Of a DNA stretch of 64,000 nt, positions 24,701 through 39,629 are shown one piece after another (position 1 is the first letter of the stretch; each line of letters opens with the position of its first letter). The DNA is taken from positions 5,518,001 to 5,582,000 of the forward strand of contig OZ059894.1 in assembly GCA_964057225.1 (NCBI GenBank), read 5' to 3'. The notes beneath the pieces are model-generated. The model was not told the DNA's origin. It did not search any database and was given only the letters and a program-made list of their open reading frames with translations. The DNA is from Auanema rhodensis (lineage: Eukaryota; Nematoda; Chromadorea; Rhabditida; Rhabditidae). The position numbers and the translations under genes are program-made.

Positions 24701-24820
24701 CAGCGTTTCTCAATGTCACAGAGTGTATTCGATGCGGATTTTTAAGCTGCGTCGATCTGTGTTATCAGATTTGCGCTAACTTAAAAATGCACCGAGATAT
24801 CAACTGATATAGGTTCACAC

Positions 24821-24834
24821 TTATATCACTAATG
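24821..24834. repeat. Truncated satellite monomer junction
   Basis: After TTATATC (24821-24827) the sequence jumps straight to ACTAATGCATC, which normally lies about 178 bp further on in the monomer. It is the only large internal deletion noticed in the array. It explains why the spacing of equivalent monomers on either side (for example 22336 and 26000) is not a whole number of monomers. Confidence 0.85.
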
Positions 24835-27800
24835 CATCATTTTTCAAACAATCATAACTAATTTTTGTATTCAGCGTTTCTCAATAGAGTATAGTGCATT
24901 CGATGCGGATTTTTAAGCTGCGTCGATCTGTGTTATCAGATTTGCGCTAGCTTAAAAATGCACCGAGATATCAACTGATATAGGTTCACACTTATATCTT
25001 CGATTTTCACCCTGAAGAATTAATTTTTTCGTTGAATAACATTGTCCATCGTCTTCGCCTCGAAAAAAAAATCTAAAAACATCTACTTTTTGTGAAATTA
25101 TTTTGAAATTTTTCGGGAAAATTTTTGTCAAAATGTTTTTGGAAGCAATGTTGAGTGTAATGGAAACTCAACATACACTAATGCATCATTTTTCAAACAA
25201 TCATAACTAATTTTTGTATTCAGCGTTTCTCAATGTCACAGAGTGTATTCGATGCGGATTTTTAAGCTGCGTCGATCTGTGTTATCAGATTTGCGCTAGC
25301 TTACAAATGCACCGAGATATCAACTGATATAGGTTCACACTTATATCTTCGATTTTCACCCTGAAGAATTAATTTTTTCGTTGAATAACATTGTCCATCG
25401 TCTTCGCCTCGAAAAAAAAATCTAAAAACATCTACTTTTTGTAAAATTATCTGGAAATTTTTCGGGAAAATTTTTGTCAAAAAGTTTTTGGAAGCAATTT
25501 CGAGTGTACATGGAAACTCAACATACACTTATGCATCATTTTTCAAACAATCATAACTAATTTTTGTATTCAGCGTTTCTCAATGTCACATAGTGTATTC
25601 GATGCGGATTTTTAAGCTGCGTCGATCTGTGTTATCAGATTTGCGCTAGCTTACAAATGCACCGAGATATCAACTGATATAAGTTCACACTTATATCTTC
25701 GATTTTCACCCTGAAGAATTAATTTTTTCGTTGAATAACATTGTCCATCGTCTTCGCCTCGAAAAAAAAATCTAAAAACATCTACTTTTTGTGAAATTAT
25801 TTTGAAATTTTTCGGGAAAATTTTTGTCAAAATGTTTTTGGAAGCAATGTTGAGTGTAATGGAAACTCAACATACACTAATGCATCATTTTTCAAACAAT
25901 CATAACTAATTTTTGTATTCAGCGTTTCTCAATGTCACATAGTGTATTCGATGCGGATTTTTAAGCTGCGTCGATCTGTGTTATCAGATTTGCGCTAACT
26001 TAAAAATGCACCGAGATATCAACTGATATAGGTTCACACTTATATCTTCGATTTTCACCCTGAAGAATTAATTTTTTCGTTGAATAACATTGTCCATCGT
26101 CTTCGCCTCGAAAAAAAAATCTAAAAACATCTACTTTTTGTGAAATTATTTTGAAATTTTTCGGGAAAATTTTTGTCAAAATGTTTTTGGAAGCAATTTC
26201 GAGTGTACATGGAAACTCAACATACACTTATGCATCATTTTTCAAACAATCATAACTAATTTTTGTATTAGACGTTTCCCAATGTATTATAGTGTATTCG
26301 ATGCGGATTTTTAAGCTGCGTCGATCTGTGTTATCAGATTTGCGCTAACTTAAAAATGCACCGAGATATCAACTGATATAGGATCACACTTATATCTTCG
26401 ATTTTCACCCTGCAAAATTAATTTTTTCGTTGAATAACATTGTCCATCGTCTTCGCCTCGAAAAAAAAATCTAAAAACATCTACTTTTTGTGAAATTATT
26501 TTGAAATTTTTCGTTAAAATTTTTGTCAAAATGTTTTTGGAAGCAATTTTGAGTGTAATGGAAACTCAACATACACTAATGCATCATTTTTCAAACAATC
26601 ATAACTAATTTTTGTATTCAGCGTTTCTCAATAGAGTATAGTGCATTCGATGCGGATTTTTAAGCTGCGTCGATCTGTGTTATCAGATTTGCGCTAACTT
26701 AAAAATGCACCGAGATATCAACTGATATAGGTTCACACTTATATCTTCGATTTTCACCCTGCAAAATTAATTTTTTCGTTGAATAACATTGTCCATCGTC
26801 TTCGCCTCGAAAAAAAAATCTAAAAACATCTACTTTTTGTGAAATTATTTTGAAATTTTTCGGGAAAATTTTTGTCAAAATGTTTTTGGAAGCAATGTTG
26901 AGTGTAATGGAAACTCAACATACACTAATGCATCATTTTTCAAACAATCATAACTAATTTTTGTATTCAGCGTTTCTCAATGTCACAGAGTGTATTCGAT
27001 GCGGATTTTTAAGCTGCGTCGATCTGTGTTATCAGATTTGCGCTAACTTAAAAATGCACCGAGATATCAACTGATATAGGTTCACACTTATATCTTCGAT
27101 TTTCACCCTGAAGAATTAATTTTTTCGTTGAATAACATTGTCCATCGTCTTCGCCTCGAAAAAAAAATCTAAAAACATCTACTTTTTGTAAAATTATCTG
27201 GAAATTTTTCGGGAAAATTTTTGTCAAAAAGTTTTTGGAAGCAATTTCGAGTGTACATGGAAACTCAACATACACTTATGCATCATTTTTCAAACAATCA
27301 TAACTAATTTTTGTATTCAGCGTTTCTCAATGTCACATAGTGTATTCGATGCGGATTTTTAAGCTGCGTCGATCTGTGTTATCAGATTTGCGCTAGCTTA
27401 CAAATGCACCGAGATATCAACTGATATAAGTTCACACTTATATCTTCGATTTTCACCCTGAAGAATTAATTTTTTCGTTGAATAACATTGTCCATCGTCT
27501 TCGCCTCAAAAAAAAAATCTAAAAACATCTACTTTTTGTGAAATTATTTTGAAATTTTTCGGGAAAATTTTTGTCAAAATGTTTTTGGAAGCAATGTTGA
27601 GTGTAATGGAAACTCAACATACACTAATGCATCATTTTTCAAACAATCATAACTAATTTTTGTATTCAGCGTTTCTCAATGTCACATAGTGTATTCGATG
27701 CGGATTTTTAAGCTGCGTCGATCTGTGTTATCAGATTTGCGCTAACTTAAAAATGCACCGAGATATCAACTGATATAGGTTCACACTTATATCTTCGATT

Positions 27801-28619
27801 TTCACCCTGAAGAATTAATTTTTTCGTTGAATAACATTGTCCATCGTCTTCGCCTCGAAAAAAAAATCTAAAAACATCTACTTTTTGTAAAATTATCTGG
27901 AAATTTTTCGGGAAAATTTTTGTCAAAAAGTTTTTGGAAGCAATTTCGAGTGTACATGGAAACTCAACATACACTTATGCATCATTTTTCAAACAATCAT
28001 AACTAATTTTTGTATTCAGCGTTTCTCAATGTCACATAGTGTATTCGATGCGGATTTTTAAGCTGCGTCGATCTGTGTTATCAGATTTGCGCTAGCTTAC
28101 AAATGCACCGAGATATCAACTGATATAAGTTCACACTTATATCTTCGATTTTCACCCTGAAGAATTAATTTTTTCGTTGAATAACATTGTCCATCGTCTT
28201 CGCCTCGAAAAAAAAATCTAAAAACATCTACTTTTTGTAAAATTATCTGGAAATTTTTCGGGAAAATTTTTGTCAAAAAGTTTTTGGAAGCAATTTTGAG
28301 TGTACATGGAAACTCAACATTCACTTATGCATCATTTTTCAAACGATCATAACTAATTTTTGTATTAAGCGTTTCTCAATGTCACATAGTGTATTCGATG
28401 CGGATTTTTAAGCTGCGTCGATCTGTGTTATCAGATTTGCGCTAGCTTACAAATGCACCGAGATATCAACTGATATAAGTTCACACTTATATCTTCGATT
28501 TTCACCCTGAAGAATTAATTTTTTCGTTGAATAACATTGTCCATCGTCTTCGCCTCGAAAAAAAAATCTAAAAACATCTACTTTTTGTGAAATTATTTTG
28601 AAATTTTTCGGGAAAATTT

Positions 28620-31600
28620 TTGTCAAAATGTTTTTGGAAGCAATGTTGAGTGTAATGGAAACTCAACATACACTAATGCATCATTTTTCAAACAATCATA
28701 ACTAATTTTTGTATTCAGCGTTTCTCAATGTCACATAGTGTATTCGATGCGGATTTTTAAGCTGCGTCGATCTGTGTTATCAGATTTGCGCTAACTTAAA
28801 AATGCACCGAGATATCAACTGATATAGGTTCACACTTATATCTTCGATTTTCACCCTGAAGAATTAATTTTTTCGTTGAATAACATTGTCCATCGTCTTC
28901 ACCTCGAAAAAAAAATCTAAAAACATCTACTTTTTGTGAAATTATTCTGAAATTTTTCGTTAAAATTTTTGTCAAAAAGTTTTTGGAAGCAATTTTGAGT
29001 GTACATGGAAACTCAACATACACTTATGCATCATTTTTCAAACGATCATAACTAATTTTTGTATTCAGCGTTTCTCAATGTCACATAGTGTATTCGATGC
29101 GGATTTTTAAGCTGCGTCGATCTGTGTTATCAGATTTGCGCTAGCTTACAAATGCACCGAGATATCAACTGATATAGGTTCACACTTATATCTTCGATTT
29201 TCACCCTGAAGAATTAATTTTTTCGTTGAATAACATTGTCCATCGTCTTCGCCTCGAAAAAAAAATCTAAAAACATCTACTTTTTGTGAAATTATTTTGA
29301 AATTTTTCGGGAAAATTTTTGTCAAAATGTTTTTGGAAGCAATGTTGAGTGTAATGGAAACTCAACATACACTAATGCATCATTTTTCAAACGATCATAA
29401 CTAATTTTTGTATTCAGCGTTTCTCAATGTCACATAGTGTATTCGATGCGGATTTTTAAGCTGCGTCGATCTGTGTTATCAGATTTGCGCTAGCTTACAA
29501 ATGCACCGAGATATCAACTGATATAGGTTCACACTTATATCTTCGATTTTCACCCTGAAGAATTAATTTTTTCGTTGAATAACATTGTCCATCGTCTTCA
29601 CCTCGAAAAAAAAATCTAAAAACATCTACTTTTTGTGAAATTATTCTGAAATTTTTCGTTAAAATTTTTGTCAAAATGTTTTTGGAAGCAATTTTGAGTG
29701 TAATGGAAACTCAACATACACTAATGCATCATTTTTCAAACGATCATAACTAATTTTTGTATTCAGCGTTTCTCAATAGAGTATAGTGCATTCGATGCGG
29801 ATTTTTAAGCTGCGTCGATCTGTGTTATCAGATTTGCGCTAGCTTAAAAATGCACCGAGATATCAACTGATATAGGTTCACACTTATATCTTCGATTTTC
29901 ACCCTGAAGAATTAATTTTTTCGTTGAATAACATTGTCCATCGTCTTCGCCTCGAAAAAAAAATCTAAAAACATCTACTTTTTGTGAAATTATTCTGAAA
30001 TTTTTCGGGAAAATTTTTGTCAAAAAGTTTTTGGAAGCAATTTTGAGTGTACATGGAAACTCAACATTCACTTATGCATCATTTTTCAAACGATCATAAC
30101 TAATTTTTGTATTCAGCGTTTCTCAATGTCACATAGTGTATTCGATGCGGATTTTTAAGCTGCGTCGATCTGTGTTATCAGATTTGCGCTAACTTAAAAA
30201 TGCACCGAGATATCAACTGATATAGGTTCACACTTATATCTTCGATTTTCACCCTGAAGAATTAATTTTTTCGTTGAATAACATTGTCCATCGTCTTTGC
30301 TTTGAAAAAAAAATCTAAAAACATCTCCTTTTTGTGAAATTATCTGGAAATTTTTCGGGAAAATTTTTGTCAAAAAGTTTTTGGAAGCAATTTTGAGTGT
30401 ACATGGAAACTCAACATTCACTTATGCATCATTTTTCAAACGATCATAACTAATTTTTGTATTAAGCGTTTCTCAATGTCACATAGTGTATTCGATGCGG
30501 ATTTTTAAGCTGCGTCGATCTGTGTTATCAGATTTGCGCTAGCTTAAAAATGCACCGAGATATCAACTGATATAAGTTCACACTTATATCTTCGATTTTC
30601 ACCCTGAAGAATTAAATTTTTCGTTGAATAACATTGTCCATCGTCTTCGCCTCGAAAAAAAAATCTAAAAACATCTACTTTTTGTGAAATTATTCTGAAA
30701 TTTTTCGTTAAAATTTTTGTCAAAATGTTTTTGGAAGCAATTTTGAGTGTAATGGAAACTCAACATACACTAATGCATCATTTTTCAAACAATCATAACT
30801 AATTTTTGTATTCAGCGTTTCTCAATAGAGTATAGTGCATTCGATGCGGATTTTTAAGCTGCGTCCATCTGTGTTATCAGATTTGCGCTAACTTAAAAAT
30901 GCACCGAGATATCAACTGATATAGGTTCACACTTATATCTTCGATTTTCACCCTGAAGAATTAATTTTTTCGTTGAATAACATTGTCCATCGTCTTCGCC
31001 TCGAAAAAAAAATCTAAAAACATCTACTTTTTGTGAAATTATTTTGAAATTTTTCGGGAAAATTTTTGTCAAAATGTTTTTGGAAGCAATGTTGAGTGTA
31101 ATGGAAACTCAACATACACTAATGCATCATTTTTCAAACGATCATAACTAATTTTTGTATTGGACGTTTCCCAATGTATTATAGTGTATTCGATGCGGAT
31201 TTTTAAGCTGCGTCGATCTGTGTTATCAGATTTGCGCTAACTTAAAAATGCACCGAGATATCAACTGATATAGGTTCACACTTATATCTTCGATTTTCAC
31301 CCTGCAAAATTAATTTTTTCGTTGAATAACATTGTCCATCGTCTTTGCCTTGAAAAAAGGAATCTAAAAACATCTACTTTTTGTAAAATTATCTGGAAAT
31401 TTTTCGGGAAAATTTTTGTCAAAATGTTTTTGGAAGCAATGTTGAGTGTAATGGAAACTCAACATACACTAATGCATCATTTTTCAAACAATCATAACTA
31501 ATTTTTGTATTCAGCGTTTCTCAATAGAGTATAGTGCATTCGATGCGGATTTTTAAGCTGCGTCGATCTGTGTTATCAGATTTGCGCTAGCTTACAAATG

Positions 31601-34400
31601 CACCGAGATATCAACTGATATAGGTTCACACTTATATCTTCGATTTTCACCCTGAAGAATTAATTTTTTCGTTGAATAACATTGTCCATCGTCTTCGCCT
31701 CGAAAAAAAAATCTAAAAACATCTACTTTTTGTGAAATTATTTTGAAATTTTTCGGGAAAATTTTTGTCAAAAAGTTTTTGGAAGCAATTTCGAGTGTAC
31801 ATGGAAACTCAACATACACTTATGCATCATTTTTCAAACAATCATAACTAATTTTTGTATTCAGCGTTTCTCAATGTCACATAGTGTATTCGATGCGGAT
31901 TTTTAAGCTGCGTCGATCTGTGTTATCAGATTTGCGCTAACTTAAAAATGCACCGAGATATCAACTGATATAGGTTCACACTTATATCTTCGATTTTCAC
32001 CCTGCAAAATTAATTTTTTCGTTGAATAACATTGTCCATCGTCTTTGCCTTGAAAAAAGGAATCTAAAAACATCTACTTTTTGTAAAATTATCTGGAAAT
32101 TTTTCGGGAAAATTTTTGTCAAAATGTTTTTGGAAGCAATGTTGAGTGTAATGGAAACTCAACATACACTAATGCATCATTTTTCAAACAATCATAACTA
32201 ATTTTTGTATTCAGCGTTTCTCAATGTCACATAGTGTATTCGATGCGGATTTTTAAGCTGCGTCGATCTGTGTTATCAGATTTGCGCTAACTTAAAAATG
32301 CACCGAGATATCAACTGATATAGGTTCACACTTATATCTTCGATTTTCACCCTGAAGAATTAATTTTTTCGTTGAATAACATTGTCCATCGTCTTCACCT
32401 CGAAAAAAAAATCTAAAAACATCTACTTTTTGTGAAATTATTCTGAAATTTTTCGTTAAAATTTTTGTCAAAAAGTTTTTGGAAGCAATTTTGAGTGTAC
32501 ATGGAAACTCAACATACACTTATGCATCATTTTTCAAACGATCATAACTAATTTTTGTATTCAGCGTTTCTCAATGTCACATAGTGTATTCGATGCGGAT
32601 TTTTAAGCTGCGTCGATCTGTGTTATCAGATTTGCGCTAGCTTACAAATGCACCGAGATATCAACTGATATAGGTTCACACTTATATCTTCGATTTTCAC
32701 CCTGAAGAATTAATTTTTTCGTTGAATAACATTGTCCATCGTCTTCGCCTCGAAAAAAAAATCTAAAAACATCTACTTTTTGTGAAATTATTTTGAAATT
32801 TTTCGGGAAAATTTTTGTCAAAATGTTTTTGGAAGCAATGTTGAGTGTAATGGAAACTCAACATACACTAATGCATCATTTTTCAAACGATCATAACTAA
32901 TTTTTGTATTCAGCGTTTCTCAATGTCACATAGTGTATTCGATGCGGATTTTTAAGCTGCGTCGATCTGTGTTATCAGATTTGCGCTAGCTTACAAATGC
33001 ACCGAGATATCAACTGATATAGGTTCACACTTATATCTTCGATTTTCACCCTGAAGAATTAATTTTTTCGTTGAATAACATTGTCCATCGTCTTCACCTC
33101 GAAAAAAAAATCTAAAAACATCTACTTTTTGTGAAATTATTCTGAAATTTTTCGTTAAAATTTTTGTCAAAATGTTTTTGGAAGCAATTTTGAGTGTAAT
33201 GGAAACTCAACATACACTAATGCATCATTTTTCAAACGATCATAACTAATTTTTGTATTCAGCGTTTCTCAATAGAGTATAGTGCATTCGATGCGGATTT
33301 TTAAGCTGCGTCGATCTGTGTTATCAGATTTGCGCTAGCTTAAAAATGCACCGAGATATCAACTGATATAGGTTCACACTTATATCTTCGATTTTCACCC
33401 TGAAGAATTAATTTTTTCGTTGAATAACATTGTCCATCGTCTTCGCCTCGAAAAAAAAATCTAAAAACATCTACTTTTTGTGAAATTATTCTGAAATTTT
33501 TCGGGAAAATTTTTGTCAAAAAGTTTTTGGAAGCAATTTTGAGTGTACATGGAAACTCAACATTCACTTATGCATCATTTTTCAAACGATCATAACTAAT
33601 TTTTGTATTCAGCGTTTCTCAATGTCACATAGTGTATTCGATGCGGATTTTTAAGCTGCGTCGATCTGTGTTATCAGATTTGCGCTAACTTAAAAATGCA
33701 CCGAGATATCAACTGATATAGGTTCACACTTATATCTTCGATTTTCACCCTGAAGAATTAATTTTTTCGTTGAATAACATTGTCCATCGTCTTTGCTTTG
33801 AAAAAAAAATCTAAAAACATCTCCTTTTTGTGAAATTATCTGGAAATTTTTCGGGAAAATTTTTGTCAAAAAGTTTTTGGAAGCAATTTTGAGTGTACAT
33901 GGAAACTCAACATACACTTATGCATCATTTTTCAAACGATCATAACTAATTTTTGTATTAAGCGTTTCTCAATGTCACATAGTGTATTCGATGCGGATTT
34001 TTAAGCTGCGTCGATCTGTGTTATCAGATTTGCGCTAGCTTAAAAATGCACCGAGATATCAACTGATATAAGTTCACACTTATATCTTCGATTTTCACCC
34101 TGAAGAATTAAATTTTTCGTTGAATAACATTGTCCATCGTCTTCGCCTCGAAAAAAAAATCTGAAAACATCTACTTTTTGTGAAATTATTCTGAAATTTT
34201 TCGTTAAAATTTTTGTCAAAATGTTTTTGGAAGCAATGTTGAGTGTAATGGAAACTCAACATACACTAATGCATCATTTTTCAAACAATCATAACTAATT
34301 TTTGTATTCAGCGTTTCTCAATAGAGTATAGTGCATTCGATGCGGATTTTTAAGCTGCGTCCATCTGTGTTATCAGATTTGCGCTAACTTAAAAATGCAC
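28620..34400. repeat. Higher-order satellite repeat, ten monomers (~3,496 bp)
   Basis: Rare variants recur at a displacement of 3,496 bp: GCGTCCATC at about 30865 and 34361, ATTAAATTTTTCG at about 30613 and 34109, and the same monomer series at 28796/32292, 29844/33340 and 30194/33690. A further two-monomer duplication follows (the GCGTCCATC variant appears again near 35058). After it the displacement becomes 4,195 bp (31592/35787). The outer limits given are approximate. Confidence 0.75.
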
Positions 34401-37400
34401 CGAGATATCAACTGATATAGGTTCACACTTATATCTTCGATTTTCACCCTGAAGAATTAATTTTTTCGTTGAATAACATTGTCCATCGTCTTCGCCTTGA
34501 AAAAAAAATCTAAAAACATCTACTTTTTGTGAAATTATCTGGAAATTTTTCGGGAAAATTTTTGTCAAAAAGTTTTTGGAAGCAATTTTGAGTGTACATG
34601 GAAACTCAACATACACTTATGCATCATTTTTCAAACGATCATAACTAATTTTTGTATTCAGCGTTTCTCAATGTCACATAGTGTATTCGATGCGGATTTT
34701 TAAGCTGCGTCGATCTGTGTTATCAGATTTGCGCTAGCTTAAAAATGCACCGAGATATCAACTGATATAAGTTCACACTTATATCTTCGATTTTCACCCT
34801 GAAGAATTAAATTTTTCGTTGAATAACATTGTCCATCGTCTTCGCCTCGAAAAAAAAATCTAAAAACATCTACTTTTTGTGAAATTATTCTGAAATTTTT
34901 CGTTAAAATTTTTGTCAAAATGTTTTTGGAAGCAATTTTGAGTGTAATGGAAACTCAACATACACTAATGCATCATTTTTCAAACAATCATAACTAATTT
35001 TTGTATTCAGCGTTTCTCAATAGAGTATAGTGCATTCGATGCGGATTTTTAAGCTGCGTCCATCTGTGTTATCAGATTTGCGCTAACTTAAAAATGCACC
35101 GAGATATCAACTGATATAGGTTCACACTTATATCTTCGATTTTCACCCTGAAGAATTAATTTTTTCGTTGAATAACATTGTCCATCGTCTTCGCCTCGAA
35201 AAAAAAATCTAAAAACATCTACTTTTTGTGAAATTATTTTGAAATTTTTCGGGAAAATTTTTGTCAAAATGTTTTTGGAAGCAATGTTGAGTGTAATGGA
35301 AACTCAACATACACTAATGCATCATTTTTCAAACGATCATAACTAATTTTTGTATTCAGCGTTTCTCAATAGAGTATAGTGCATTCGATGCGGATTTTTA
35401 AGCTGCGTCGATCTGTGTTATCAGATTTGCGCTAGCTTAAAAATGCACCGAGATATCAACTGATATAGGTTCACACTTATATCTTCGATTTTCACCCTGC
35501 AAAATTAATTTTTTCGTTGAATAACATTGTCCATCGTCTTTGCCTTGAAAAAAGGAATCTAAAAACATCTACTTTTTGTAAAATTATCTGGAAATTTTTC
35601 GGGAAAATTTTTGTCAAAATGTTTTTGGAAGCAATGTTGAGTGTAATGGAAACTCAACATACACTAATGCATCATTTTTCAAACAATCATAACTAATTTT
35701 TGTATTCAGCGTTTCTCAATAGAGTATAGTGCATTCGATGCGGATTTTTAAGCTGCGTCGATCTGTGTTATCAGATTTGCGCTAGCTTACAAATGCACCG
35801 AGATATCAACTGATATAGGTTCACACTTATATCTTCGATTTTCACCCTGAAGAATTAATTTTTTCGTTGAATAACATTGTCCATCGTCTTCGCCTCGAAA
35901 AAAAAATCTAAAAACATCTACTTTTTGTGAAATTATTTTGAAATTTTTCGGGAAAATTTTTGTCAAAAAGTTTTTGGAAGCAATTTCGAGTGTACATGGA
36001 AACTCAACATACACTTATGCATCATTTTTCAAACAATCATAACTAATTTTTGTATTCAGCGTTTCTCAATGTCACATAGTGTATTCGATGCGGATTTTTA
36101 AGCTGCGTCGATCTGTGTTATCAGATTTGCGCTAACTTAAAAATGCACCGAGATATCAACTGATATAGGTTCACACTTATATCTTCGATTTTCACCCTGA
36201 AGAATTAATTTTTTCGTTGAATAACATTGTCCATCGTCTTTACCTCGAAAAAAAAATCTAAAAACATCTACTTTTTGTGAAATTATTCTGAAATTTTTCG
36301 TTAAAATTTTTGTCAAAATGTTTTTGGAAGCAATTTTGAGTGTAATGGAAACTCAACATACACTAATGCATCATTTTTCAAACGATCATAACTAATTTTT
36401 GTATTCAGCGTTTCTCAATGTCACATAGTGTATTCGATGCGGATTTTTAAGCTGCGTCGATCTGTGTTATCAGATTTGCGCTAACTTAAAAATGCACCGA
36501 GATATCAACTGATATAGGTTCACACTTATATCTTCGATTTTCACCCTGAAGAATTAATTTTTTCGTTGAATAACATTGTCCATCGTCTTCGCCTCGAAAA
36601 AAAAATCTAAAAACATCTACTTTTTGTGAAATTATTCTGAAATTTTTCGTTAAAATTTTTGTCAAAATGTTTTTGGAAGCAATTTCGAGTGTACATGGAA
36701 ACTCAACATACACTTATGCATCATTTTTCAAACAATCATAACTGATTTTTGTATTCAGCATTTCTCCATGTCACATAGTGTATTCGATGCGGATTTTTAA
36801 GCTGCGTCGATCTGTGTTATCAGATTTGCGCTAACTTACAAATGCACCGAGATATCAACTGATATAGGTTCACACTTATATCTTCGATTTTCACCCTGAA
36901 GAATTAATTTTTACGTTGAATAACATTGTCCATCGTCTTCGCCTCGAAAAAAAAATCTAAAAACATCTACTTTTTGTGAAATTATCTGGAAATTTTTCGG
37001 GAAAATTTTTGTCAAAATGTTTTTGGAAGCAATTTTGAGTGTACATGGAAACTCAACATACACTAATGCATCATTTTTCAAACGATCATAACTAATTTTT
37101 GTATTGGACGTTTCCCAATGTATTATAGTGTATTCGATGCGGATTTTTAAGCTGCGTCGATCTGTGTTATCAGATTTGCGCTAACTTAAAAATGCACCGA
37201 GATATCAACTGATATAGGTTCACACTTATATCTTCGATTTTCACCCTGAAGAATTAATTTTTTCGTTGAATAACATTGTCCATCGTCTTCGCCTCGAAAA
37301 AAAAATCTAAAAACATCTACTTTTTGTGAAATTATCTGGAAATTTTTCGGGAAAATTTTTGTCAAAATGTTTTTGGAAGCAATTTTGAGTGTACATGGAA

Positions 37401-39629
37401 ACTCAACATACACTAATGCATCATTTTTCAAACGATCATAACTAATTTTTGTATTCAGCGTTTCTCAATGTCACATAGTGTATTCGATGCGGATTTTTAA
37501 GCTGCGTCGATCTGTGTTATCAGATTTGCGCTAACTTAAAAATGCACCGAGATATCAACTGATATAGGTTCACACTTATATCTTCGATTTTCACCCTGCA
37601 AAATTAATTTTTTCGTTGAATAACATTGTCCATCGTCTTTGCCTTGAAAAAAGGAATCTAAAAACATCTACTTTTTGTAAAATTATCTGGAAATTTTTCG
37701 GGAAAATTTTTGTCAAAATGTTTTTGGAAGCAATGTTGAGTGTAATGGAAACTCAACATACACTAATGCATCATTTTTCAAACGATCATACCTAATTTTT
37801 GTATTCAGCGTTTCTCAATAGAGTATAGTGCATTCGATGCGGATTTTTAAGCTGCGTCGATCTGTGTTATCAGATTTGCGCTAACTTAAAAATGCACCGA
37901 GATATCAACTGATATAGGTTCACACTTATATCTTCGATTTTCACCCTGAAGAATTAATTTTTTCGTTGAATAACATTGTCCATCGTCTTCGCCTCGAAAA
38001 AAATATCTAAAAACATCTACTTTTTGTGAAATTATTTTGAAATTTTTCGGGAAAATTTTTGTCAAAATGTTTTTGGAAGCAATGTTGAGTGTAATGGAAA
38101 CTCAACATACACTAATGCATTATTTTTCAAACGATCATAACTAATTTTTGTATTCAGTGTTTCTCAATGTCACATAGTGTATTCGATGCGGATTTTTAAG
38201 CTGCGTCGATCTGTGTTATCAGATTTGCGCTAGCTTAAAAATGCACCGAGATATCAACTGATATAGGTTCACACTTATATCTTCGATTTTCACCCTGAAG
38301 AATTAATTTTTTCGTTGAATAACATTGTCCATCGTCTTCGCTTTGAAAAAAAAATCTAAAAACATCTACTTTTTGTGAAATTATCTGGAAATTTTTCGAA
38401 AAAATTTTTGTCAAAAAGTTTTTGGAAGCAATTTTGAGTGTACATGGAAACTCAACATTCACTTATGCATCATTTTTCAAACGATCATAACTAATTTTTG
38501 TATTCAGCGTTTCTCAATGTAGTATAATGCATTCGATGCGGATTTTTAAGCTGCGTCGATCTGTGTTATCAGATTTGCGCTAGCTTAAAAATTCACCGAG
38601 ATATCAACTGATATAGGTTCACACTTATATCTTCGATTTTCAGCCTGAAGAATCAATTTTTTTCGTTGAATAACATTGTCCATCGTCTTCGCCTTGAAAA
38701 AAAAATCTAAAAACATCTACTTTTTGTGAAATTATCTGGAAATTTTTCGGGAAAATTTTTGTCAAAAAGTTTTTGGAAGCAATTTTGAGTGTACATGGAA
38801 ACTCAACATACACTTATGCATCATTTTTCAAACGATCATAACTAATTTTTGTATTCAGCGTTTCTCAATGTCACATAGTGTATTCGATGCGGATTTTTAA
38901 GCTGCGTCGATCTGTGTTATCAGATTTGCGCTAGCTTAAAAATTCACCGAGATATCAACTGATATAGGTTCACACTTATATCTTCGATTTTCACCTTGAA
39001 GAATTAATTTTTTCATTGAATAACATTGTCCATCGTCTTCGCCTTGAAAAAAAAATCTAAAAACATCTACTTTTTGTGAAATTATCTGGAAATTTTTCGG
39101 GAAAATTTTTGTCAAAAAGTTTTTGGAAGCAATTTTGAGTGTACATGGAAACTCAACATACACTTATGCATCATTTTTCAAACAATCATAACTAATTTTT
39201 GTATTCAGCGTTTCTCAATGTCACATAGTGTATTCGATGCGGATTTTTAAGCTGCGTCGATCTGTGTTATCAGATTTGCGCTAACTTAAAAATGCACCGA
39301 GATATCAACTGATATAGGTTCACACATATATCTTCGATTTTCACCCTGAAGAATTAATTTTTTCGTTGAATAACATTGTCCATCGTCTTCGCTTTAAAAA
39401 AAAATCTAAAAACATCTACTTTTTGTGAAATTATCTGGAAATTTTTCGGGAAAATTTTTGTCAAAAAGTTTTTGGAAGCAATTTTGAGTGTACATGGAAA
39501 CTCAACATACACTTATGCATCATTTTTCAAACGATCATAACTAATTTTTGTATTCAGCGTTTCTCAATGTCACATAGTGTATTCGATGCGGATTTTTAAG
39601 CTGCGTCGATCTGTGTTATCAGATTTGCG

